Under the pieces are notes generated by a model that had not been told where the DNA came from, did no database searches, and saw nothing but the letters and a program-made list of their open reading frames with translations. The translations under genes and the position numbers were made by a program. A stretch of 64,000 bases of DNA from Cladorhizidae sp. MBARI D1340-BT2 (lineage: Eukaryota; Porifera; Demospongiae; Poecilosclerida; Cladorhizidae), in the NCBI GenBank assembly GCA_028752905.1, contig JAQNBH010000003.1:25235989-25299988 (forward strand). The letters run 5' to 3'. The stretch's first letter is position 1. Each line of letters opens with the position of its first letter. Shown here in pieces: positions 1 through 8,700 of this stretch.

Positions 1-365
1 ATAACTGCCCTAATTAACAAGACCAAAGTCCCAGATTTTGTCAACTGATAGAGAAGGCCCTTATCTGCAACATGTCAACAGATTATCAATAAATGTAGTG
101 GTTTTTCACTGGCAGGCCACCGCTTTGGCAACTGGAAAACGCCAGGAAAGATCGCAAACCTTACCACTTCAAATCACCATAACTTGCTAATACTTAGAGT
201 AATCAAAATTTTGGCACGTACAAAAGACAGATAATTAGAAGGGCTATCCGGTGATATAAAAAATTTCTTTTTTCGGTAAAGTGTAGAAAAGTTATGAGCT
301 TTACGGCAAAAAAGCAAGATTTTTGGGGGGGAAATGAGAAACATATAGACCAAATTAGGGCAAAT
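1..365. repeat. Non-repetitive domain of the monomer
   Basis: This is the part of the 909-bp unit without internal tandem repeats, seen in every monomer and shown here in M1. It contains a GC-richer stretch around 111-165, then A/T tracts (205-212, 222-225, 258-273, 287-290, 308-313, 320-324) and a G run at 325-331. On the minus strand a short open frame crosses it but is closed by TGA in most copies. It is the only part kept in the collapsed monomer at 59875. No coding or RNA-gene function is supported. Confidence 0.9.
200..348. repeat. Variable window of the monomer
   Basis: Most differences between monomers fall here. In M1 coordinates the recurrent sites are 202 (A or C), 218 (G or A in CACGTA), 245-250 (ctatccgg, ctctccgg, ctacccgg, ctactcgg, ctccgatg), 258-263 (A-run length, and A261T giving ataaataattt), 274 (C, G or A before ggtaaag), 329-331 (G/A boundary of the G run) and 348 (atagacc or ataaacc). 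Their combinations define the monomer types used in the other entries. Confidence 0.85.
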
Positions 366-550
366 ATCAAGATAGAGAACACATAATGAAACCTATCATT
401 CGAATCATATCAAGTCCATTACAGTGAAGTGTGCAGAATATTATGGATGTTTGATATCAACAGAGAGCACAGGGAGAGACCTATCTTAATAGCTATATAT
501 CAAGTTTATACAGTGAAGTGTGGAGAATCTATGAAGCTAACCTGTTTAGC
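366..550. repeat. Subrepeat tetramer 1 (A-B-A'-B', 185 bp)
   Basis: Four blocks nearly all opening with atcaa(g) begin at 366 (A, 43 bp), 409 (B, 47 bp), 456 (A', 43 bp) and 499 (B', 52 bp). A blocks carry agagaaca and cctatc; B blocks carry acagtgaagtgtg and agaat. A' (gagacctatcttaatagcta) and B' (gagaatctatgaagcta) can themselves be aligned, suggesting one ancestral ~45-bp unit. It is the longest of the three tetramers. B' ends in the imperfect palindrome gctaacctgtttagc at 536-550. Confidence 0.92.
451..460. repeat. 10-bp palindrome ttgatatcaa at the B/A' junction
   Basis: The sequence is a perfect inverted repeat at the end of the first B block. In tetramers 2 and 3 the matching position reads ttggtatcaa, which is not palindromic. 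A second short palindrome, attcgaat, lies at 398-405, and caaaattttg at 204-213 is also self-complementary. Ten-base palindromes arise by chance at moderate rates in AT-rich DNA, so no function is claimed. Confidence 0.7.
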
Positions 551-714
551 ATCAAGATAGAGAACACATAGAGAAACCTATCTTGTGATTCTATGTATGC
601 AGAATATACGGATGTTTGGTATCAAGAGAGAGAACAGAGAGAGGCCTACCTTTAGAGCTATATATCAAGTCTATTCAGTGAAGTGTGGAGAATCTATGAA
701 GCTAACATGTTTAG
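551..714. repeat. Subrepeat tetramer 2, with truncated B block (164 bp)
   Basis: Blocks start at 551 (A), about 594 (B), 621 (A') and 664 (B'). The B block lacks its first ~20 bp (the tcaagtccattacagtgaag part) and starts at tatgcagaat, which accounts for the 21-bp shortfall against tetramer 1. The truncation is seen in every intact monomer, so it predates amplification of the 909-bp unit. B' ends in gctaacatgtttagc (701-715). A' contains a purine-rich stretch, agagagagaacagagagagg, at about 624-643. Confidence 0.92.
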
Positions 715-889
715 CTCAAGATAGAGAACACTGAGAGATACCTATCTTGCAAGTCCACTACAGTGAAGTGTGCAGAATATATGGATGTTTGGTATCAAGA
801 GAGAGCACTTAGAGAGTCCTATCTTAATAGCTATACATCAAGTCTATTCAGTGAAGTGTGGATAATCTACGAAGCTAAACATGTTTAGC
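715..889. repeat. Subrepeat tetramer 3, with shortened A block (175 bp)
   Basis: Blocks start at 715 (A, only 33 bp), 748 (B, 46 bp), 794 (A', 43 bp) and 837 (B', 53 bp). A and B are joined at cttgcaagtcc, so the end of A and the usual at of atcaag are missing. The tetramer ends in the perfect palindrome at 874-889. The 20 bases that follow (atcaagtaagagtacaattc) look like the start of a fourth tetramer that breaks into the non-repetitive domain. Confidence 0.92.
874..889. repeat. Perfect 16-bp palindrome gctaaacatgtttagc
   Basis: The sequence equals its own reverse complement over all 16 bases. It is repeated about every 909 bp at the end of tetramer 3 in most monomers. The equivalents at the ends of tetramers 1 and 2 are 15-bp imperfect versions (gctaacctgtttagc, gctaacatgtttagc). 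In several right-hand monomers (ends of M57, M61, M62, M64, M65, M68, M69, M71) one A is lost and the symmetry is broken. A role as a binding site for a dimeric DNA-binding protein is possible but is inference only. Confidence 0.9.
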
Positions 890-909
890 ATCAAGTAAGA
901 GTACAATTC

Positions 910-2727
910 ATAACTGCCCTAATTAACAAGACCAAAGTCCCAGATTTTGTCAACTGATAGAGAAGGCCCTTATCTGCAACATGTCAACAGATTATCAATA
1001 AATGTAGTGGTTTTTCACTGGCAGGCCACCGCTTTGGCAACTGGAAAACGCCAGGAAAGATCGCAAACCTTACCACTTCAAATCACCATAACTTGCTAAT
1101 ACTTAGAGTAATCAAAATTTTGGCACGTACAAAAGACAGATAATTAGAAGGGCTATCCGGTGATATAAAAAATTTCTTTTTTGGGTAAAGTGTAGAAAAG
1201 TTATGAGCTTTACGGCAAAAAAGCAAGATTTTTGGGGGGAAAATGAGAAACATATAGACCAAATTAGGGCAAATATCAAGATAGAGAACACATAATGAAA
1301 CCTATCATTCGAATCATATCAAGTCCATTACAGTGAAGTGTGCAGAATATTATGGATGTTTGATATCAACAGAGAGCACAGGGAGAGACCTATCTTAATA
1401 GCTATATATCAAGTTTATACAGTGAAGTGTGGAGAATCTATGAAGCTAACCTGTTTAGCATCAAGATAGAGAACACATAGAGAAACCTATCTTGTGATTC
1501 TATGTATGCAGAATATACGGATGTTTGGTATCAAGAGAGAGAACAGAGAGAGGCCTACCTTTAGAGCTATATATCAAGTCTATTCAGTGAAGTGTGGAGA
1601 ATCTATGAAGCTAACATGTTTAGCTCAAGATAGAGAACACTGAGAGATACCTATCTTGCAAGTCCACTACAGTGAAGTGTGCAGAATATATGGATGTTTG
1701 GTATCAAGAGAGAGCACTTAGAGAGTCCTATCTTAATAGCTATACATCAAGTCTATTCAGTGAAGTGTGGATAATCTACGAAGCTAAACATGTTTAGCAT
1801 CAAGTAAGAGTACAATTCATAACTGCCCTAATTAACAAGACCAAAGTCCCAGATTTTGTCAACTGATAGAGAAGGCCCTTATCTGCAACATGTCAACAGA
1901 TTATCAATAAATGTAGTGGTTTTTCACTGGCAGGCCACCGCTTTGGCAACTGGAAAACGCCAGGAAAGATCGCAAACCTTACCACTTCAAATCACCATAA
2001 CTTGCTAATACTTAGAGTAATCAAAATTTTGGCACGTACAAAAGACAGATAATTAGAAGGGCTATCCGGTGATATAAAAAATTTCTTTTTTCGGTAAAGT
2101 GTAGAAAAGTTATGAGCTTTATGGCAAAAAAGCAGGATTTTTGGGGGGAAAATGAGAAACATATAGACCAAATTAGGGCAAATATCAAGATAGAGAACAC
2201 ATAATGAAACCTATCATTCGAATCATATCAAGTCCATTACAGTGAAGTGTGCAGAATATTATGGATGTTTGATATCAACAGAGAGCACAGGGAGAGACCT
2301 ATCTTAATAGCTATATATCAAGTTTATACAGTGAAGTGTGGAGAATCTATGAAGCTAACCTGTTTAGCATCAAGATAGAGAACACATAGAGAAACCTATC
2401 TTGTGATTCTATGTATGCAGAATATACGGATGTTTGGTATCAAGAGAGAGAACAGAGAGAGGCCTACCTTTAGAGCTATATATCAAGTCTATTCAGTGAA
2501 GTGTGGAGAATCTATGAAGCTAACATGTTTAGCTCAAGATAGAGAACACTGAGAGATACCTATCTTGCAAGTCCACTACAGTGAAGTGTGCAGAATATAT
2601 GGATGTTTGGTATCAAGAGAGAGCACTTAGAGAGTCCTATCTTAATAGCTATACATCAAGTCTATTCAGTGAAGTGTGGATAATCTACGAAGCTAAACAT
2701 GTTTAGCATCAAGTAAGAGTACAATTC
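910..2727. repeat. Monomers M2-M3, ordinary type
   Basis: Two 909-bp units almost identical to M1. All three carry aatc at site 202. M1 and M3 have ttcggtaaag at site 274, M2 has ttgggtaaag. M3 also has ctttatggc and gcaggattt in place of ctttacggc and gcaagattt. No gene or other element lies inside. Confidence 0.95.
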
Positions 2728-4239
2728 ATAACTGCCCTAATTAACAAGACCAAAGTCCCAGATTTTGTCAACTGATAGAGAAGGCCCTTATCTGCAACAT
2801 GTCAACAGATTATCAATAAATGTAGTGGTTTTTCACTGGCAGGCCACCGCTTTGGCAACTGGAAAACGCCAGGAAAGATCGCAAACCTTACCACTTCAAA
2901 TCACCATAACTTGCTAATACTTAGAGTACTCAAAATTTTGGCACGTACAAAAGACAGATAATTAGAAGGGCTATCCGGTGATATAAAAATTTCTTTTTTG
3001 GGTAAAGTGTAGAAAAGTTATGAGCTTTACGGCAAAAAAGCAAGATTTTTGGGGGAAAAATGAGAAACATATAGACCAAATTAGGGCAAATATCAAGATA
3101 GAGAACACATAATGAAACCTATCATTCGAATCATATCAAGTCCATTACAGTGAAGTGTGCAGAATATTATGGATGTTTGATATCAACAGAGAGCACAGGG
3201 AGAGACCTATCTTAATAGCTATATATCAAGTTTATACAGTGAAGTGTGGAGAATCTATGAAGCTAACCTGTTTAGCATCAAGATAGAGAACACATAGAGA
3301 AACCTATCTTGTGATTCTATGTATGCAGAATATACGGATGTTTGGTATCAAGAGAGAGAACAGAGAGAGGCCTACCTTTAGAGCTATATATCAAGTCTAT
3401 TCAGTGAAGTGTGGAGAATCTATGAAGCTAACATGTTTAGCTCAAGGCACCGCTTTGGCAACTGGAAAACGCCAGGAAAGATCGCAAACCTTACCACTTC
3501 AAATCACCATAACTTGCTAATACTTAGAGTAATCAAAATTTTGGCACGTACAAAAGACAGATAATTAGAAGGGCTATCCGGTGATATAAAAAATTTCTTT
3601 TTTCGGTAAAGTGTAGAAAAGTTATGAGCTTTACGGCAAAAAAGCAAGATTTTTGGGGGGAAAATGAGAAACATATAGACCAAATTAGGGCAAATATCAA
3701 GATAGAGAACACATAATGAAACCTATCATTCGAATCATATCAAGTCCATTACAGTGAAGTGTGCAGAATATTATGGATGTTTGATATCAACAGAGAGCAC
3801 AGGGAGAGACCTATCTTAATAGCTATATATCAAGTTTATACAGTGAAGTGTGGAGAATCTATGAAGCTAACCTGTTTAGCATCAAGATAGAGAACACATA
3901 GAGAAACCTATCTTGTGATTCTATGTATGCAGAATATACGGATGTTTGGTATCAAGAGAGAGAACAGAGAGAGGCCTACCTTTAGAGCTATATATCAAGT
4001 CTATTCAGTGAAGTGTGGAGAATCTATGAAGCTAACATGTTTAGCTCAAGATAGAGAACACTGAGAGATACCTATCTTGCAAGTCCACTACAGTGAAGTG
4101 TGCAGAATATATGGATGTTTGGTATCAAGAGAGAGCACTTAGAGAGTCCTATCTTAATAGCTATACATCAAGTCTATTCAGTGAAGTGTGGATAATCTAC
4201 GAAGCTAAACATGTTTAGCATCAAGTAAGAGTACAATTC
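2728..4239. repeat. Fused monomer M4, 1512 bp, with a 306-bp net deletion
   Basis: The unit starts normally, but at 3446/3448 the end of B' in tetramer 2 (gtttagctcaag) is joined to caccgctttggc of the next monomer's non-repetitive domain. Tetramer 3 and the first ~117 bp of the next monomer are missing, with one unexplained G (3447) at the joint. After that the sequence runs normally to the next start. The two sides share no long homology, unlike the other deletions here, so an end-joining event is more likely than subrepeat exchange. The left half has actc and the right half aatc at site 202, so two monomer types were joined. A 69-codon frame at 3311-3520 exists only because of the joint and is not considered a gene. 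Confidence 0.95.
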
Positions 4240-5148
4240 ATAACTGCCCTAATTAACAAGACCAAAGTCCCAGATTTTGTCAACTGATAGAGAAGGCCCT
4301 TATCTGCAACATGTCAACAGATTATCAATAAATGTAGTGGTTTTTCACTGGCAGGCCACCGCTTTGGCAACTGGAAAACGCCAGGAAAGATCGCAAACCT
4401 TACCACTTCAAATCACCATAACTTGCTAATACTTAGAGTACTCAAAATTTTGGCACGTACAAAAGACAGATAATTAGAAGGGCTATCCGGTGATATAAAT
4501 AATTTCTTTTTTGGGTAAAGTGTAGAAAAGTTATGAGCTTTACGGCAAAAAAGCAAGATTTTTGGGGGAAAAATGAGAAACATATAGACCAAATTAGGGC
4601 AAATATCAAGATAGAGAACACATAATGAAACCTATCATTCGAATCATATCAAGTCCATTACAGTGAAGTGTGCAGAATATTATGGATGTTTGATATCAAC
4701 AGAGAGCACAGGGAGAGACCTATCTTAATAGCTATATATCAAGTTTATACAGTGAAGTGTGGAGAATCTATGAAGCTAACCTGTTTAGCATCAAGATAGA
4801 GAACACATAGAGAAACCTATCTTGTGATTCTATGTATGCAGAATATACGGATGTTTGGTATCAAGAGAGAGAACAGAGAGAGGCCTACCTTTAGAGCTAT
4901 ATATCAAGTCTATTCAGTGAAGTGTGGAGAATCTATGAAGCTAACATGTTTAGCTCAAGATAGAGAACACTGAGAGATACCTATCTTGCAAGTCCACTAC
5001 AGTGAAGTGTGCAGAATATATGGATGTTTGGTATCAAGAGAGAGCACTTAGAGAGTCCTATCTTAATAGCTATACATCAAGTCTATTCAGTGAAGTGTGG
5101 ATAATCTACGAAGCTAAACATGTTTAGCATCAAGTAAGAGTACAATTC
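4240..5148. repeat. Monomer M5, ordinary type
   Basis: A full 909-bp unit with actc at site 202, ataaataattt in the A-run region and the G5A5 form of the G run. The same combination at the first two sites returns in M8 and M9 and in many monomers between 12895 and 25340. Confidence 0.95.
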
Positions 5149-5718
5149 ATAACTGCCCTAATTAACAAGACCAAAGTCCCAGATTTTGTCAACTGATAGA
5201 GAAGGCCCTTATCTGCAACATGTCAACAGATTATCAATAAATGTAGTGGTTTTTCACTGGCAGGCCACCGCTTTGGCAACTGGAAAACGCCAGGAAAGAT
5301 CGCAAACCTTACCACTTCAAATCACCATAACTTGCTAATACTTGGTGTACTCAAAATTTTGGCACGTACAAAAGACAGATAATTAGAAGGGCTATCCGGT
5401 GATATAAAAATTTCTTTTTTGGGTAAAGTGTAGAAAAGTTATGAGCTTTACGGCAAAAAAGCAAGATTTTTGGAGGGAAAATGAGAAACATATAGACCAA
5501 ATTAGGGCAAATATCAAGATAGAGAACACATAATGAAACCTATCATTCGAATCATATCAAGTCCATTACAGTGAAGTGTGCAGAATATTATGGATGTTTG
5601 ATATCAACAGAGAGCACAGGGAGAGACCTATCTTAATAGCTATACATCAAGTCTATTCAGTGAAGTGTGGATAATCTACGAAGCTAAACATGTTTAGCAT
5701 CAAGTAAGAGTACAATTC
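5149..5718. repeat. Shortened monomer M6, 570 bp, two tetramers lost
   Basis: The sequence follows the normal unit to cttaatagctata in A' of tetramer 1 (about 5630-5643), then continues as A' of tetramer 3 (catcaagtctattcag). The loss is 339 bp, exactly the summed length of tetramers 2 and 3 (164 + 175). Both sides share cttaatagctata, so this is homologous unequal exchange between the first and third A' blocks. The non-repetitive domain carries the rare marker acttggtgtactc and the G-run form ggaggg, both shared only with M13 at 11171. Confidence 0.95.
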
Positions 5719-8700
5719 ATAACTGCCCTAATTAACAAGACCAAAGTCCCAGATTTTGTCAACTGATAGAGAAGGCCCTTATCTGCAACATGTCAACAGA
5801 TTATCAATAAATGTAGTGGTTTTTCACTGGCAGGCCACCGCTTTGGCAACTGGAAAACGCCAGGAAAGATCGCAAACCTTACCACTTCAAATCACCATAA
5901 CTTGCTAATACTTAGAGTAATCAAAATTTTGGCACGTACAAAAGACAGATAATTAGAAGGGCTATCCGGTGATATAAAAAATTTCTTTTTTGGGTAAAGT
6001 GTAGAAAAGTTATGAGCTTTACGGCAAAAAAGCAAGATTTTTGGGGGGAAAATGAGAAACATATAGACCAAATTAGGGCAAATATCAAGATAGAGAACAC
6101 ATAATGAAACCTATCATTCGAATCATATCAAGTCCATTACAGTGAAGTGTGCAGAATATTATGGATGTTTGATATCAACAGAGAGCACAGGGAGAGACCT
6201 ATCTTAATAGCTATATATCAAGTTTATACAGTGAAGTGTGGAGAATCTATGAAGCTAACCTGTTTAGCATCAAGATAGAGAACACATAGAGAAACCTATC
6301 TTGTGATTCTATGTATGCAGAATATACGGATGTTTGGTATCAAGAGAGAGAACAGAGAGAGGCCTACCTTTAGAGCTATATATCAAGTCTATTCAGTGAA
6401 GTGTGGAGAATCTATGAAGCTAACATGTTTAGCTCAAGATAGAGAACACTGAGAGATACCTATCTTGCAAGTCCACTACAGTGAAGTGTGCAGAATATAT
6501 GGATGTTTGGTATCAAGAGAGAGCACTTAGAGAGTCCTATCTTAATAGCTATACATCAAGTCTATTCAGTGAAGTGTGGATAATCTACGAAGCTAAACAT
6601 GTTTAGCATCAAGTAAGAGTACAATTCATAACTGCCCTAATTAACAAGACCAAAGTCCCAGATTTTGTCAACTGATAGAGAAGGCCCTTATCTGCAACAT
6701 GTCAACAGATTATCAATAAATGTAGTGGTTTTTCACTGGCAGGCCACCGCTTTGGCAACTGGAAAACGCCAGGAAAGATCGCAAACCTTACCACTTCAAA
6801 TCACCATAACTTGCTAATACTTAGAGTACTCAAAATTTTGGCACGTACAAAAGACAGATAATTAGAAGGGCTATCCGGTGATATAAATAATTTCTTTTTT
6901 GGGTAAAGTGTAGAAAAGTTATGAGCTTTACGGCAAAAAAGCAAGATTTTTGGGGGGAAAATGAGAAACATATAGACCAAATTAGGGCAAATATCAAGAT
7001 AGAGAACACATAATGAAACCTATCATTCGAATCATATCAAGTCCATTACAGTGAAGTGTGCAGAATATTATGGATGTTTGATATCAACAGAGAGCACAGG
7101 GAGAGACCTATCTTAATAGCTATATATCAAGTTTATACAGTGAAGTGTGGAGAATCTATGAAGCTAACCTGTTTAGCATCAAGATAGAGAACACATAGAG
7201 AAACCTATCTTGTGATTCTATGTATGCAGAATATACGGATGTTTGGTATCAAGAGAGAGAACAGAGAGAGGCCTACCTTTAGAGCTATATATCAAGTCTA
7301 TTCAGTGAAGTGTGGAGAATCTATGAAGCTAACATGTTTAGCTCAAGATAGAGAACACTGAGAGATACCTATCTTGCAAGTCCACTACAGTGAAGTGTGC
7401 AGAATATATGGATGTTTGGTATCAAGAGAGAGCACTTAGAGAGTCCTATCTTAATAGCTATACATCAAGTCTATTCAGTGAAGTGTGGATAATCTACGAA
7501 GCTAAACATGTTTAGCATCAAGTAAGAGTACAATTCATAACTGCCCTAATTAACAAGACCAAAGTCCCAGATTATGTCAACTGATAGAGAAGGCCCTTAT
7601 CTGCAACATGTCAACAGATTATCAATAAATGTAGTGGTTTTTCACTGGCAGGCCACCGCTTTGGCAACTGGAAAACGCCAGGAAAGATCGCAAACCTTAC
7701 CACTTCAAATCACCATAACTTGCTAATACTTAGAGTACTCAAAATTTTGGCACGTACAAAAGACAGATAATTAGAAGGGCTATCCGGTGATATAAATAAT
7801 TTCTTTTTTGGGTAAAGTGTAGAAAAGTTATGAGCTTTACGGCAAAAAAGCAAGATTTTTGGGGGGAAAATGAGAAACATATAGACCAAATTAGGGCAAA
7901 TATCAAGATAGAGAACACATAATGAAACCTATCATTCGAATCATATCAAGTCCATTACAGTGAAGTGTGCAGAATATTATGGATGTTTGATATCAACAGA
8001 GAGCACAGGGAGAGACCTATCTTAATAGCTATATATCAAGTTTATACAGTGAAGTGTGGAGAATCTATGAAGCTAACCTGTTTAGCATCAAGATAGAGAA
8101 CACATAGAGAAACCTATCTTGTGATTCTATGTATGCAGAATATACGGATGTTTGGTATCAAGAGAGAGAACAGAGAGAGGCCTACCTTTAGAGCTATATA
8201 TCAAGTCTATTCAGTGAAGTGTGGAGAATCTATGAAGCTAACATGTTTAGCTCAAGATAGAGAACACTGAGAGATACCTATCTTGCAAGTCCACTACAGT
8301 GAAGTGTGCAGAATATATGGATGTTTGGTATCAAGAGAGAGCACTTAGAGAGTCCTATCTTAATAGCTATACATCAAGTCTATTCAGTGAAGTGTGGATA
8401 ATCTACGAAGCTAAACATGTTTAGCATCAAGTAAGAGTACAATTCATAACTGCCCTAATTAACAAGACCAAAGTCCCAGATTATGTCAACTGATAGAGAA
8501 GGCCCTTATCTGCAACATGTCAACAGATTATCAATAAATGTAGTGGTTTTTCACTGGCAGGCCACCGCTTTGGCAACTGGAAAACGCCAGGAAAGATCGC
8601 AAACCTTACCACTTCAAATCACCATAACTTGCTAATACTTAGAGTACTCAAAATTTTGGCACGTACAAAAGACAGATAATTAGAAGGGCTATCCGGTGAT

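Larger units (their letters stand above)
1..909. repeat. Reference monomer M1
   Basis: This unit is used as the coordinate system for the others. Bases 1-365 are non-repetitive, 366-889 are three tandem tetramers of short blocks, and 890-909 start a further A block that breaks off before the next monomer. Hand count gives 335 G or C in 909 bases (36.9%) and about ten CpG. The non-repetitive part has many runs of four or more A or T; bases 366-909 have none. No long reading frame crosses the monomer on either strand. Confidence 0.97.

Noticed and set aside
396..412. CENP-B box
   Set aside because: The stretch attcgaatcatatcaag has TTCG and the central A in the right places but lacks the CGGG part of the 17-bp box, so the match is partial and probably chance.
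624..643. GA microsatellite or triplex-forming tract
   Set aside because: The purine-rich stretch is only about 20 bp, is interrupted by a C, and is simply the A' block of tetramer 2.
366..889. CRISPR array
   Set aside because: The A/B blocks repeat at regular spacing, but there are no unique spacers between constant repeats: all the DNA is repeated in every monomer, and no cas genes are present.
1..909. Tandemly arrayed transposable element (MITE, Helitron or LTR fragment)
   Set aside because: No terminal inverted repeats, target-site duplications, Helitron-type end with hairpin, primer-binding site or transposase/reverse transcriptase remnant could be seen.
3311..3520. 69-codon plus-strand open frame
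   Set aside because: It exists only because the M4 deletion joint fuses a subrepeat frame to the non-repetitive domain; other monomers do not have it and it resembles no protein I know.
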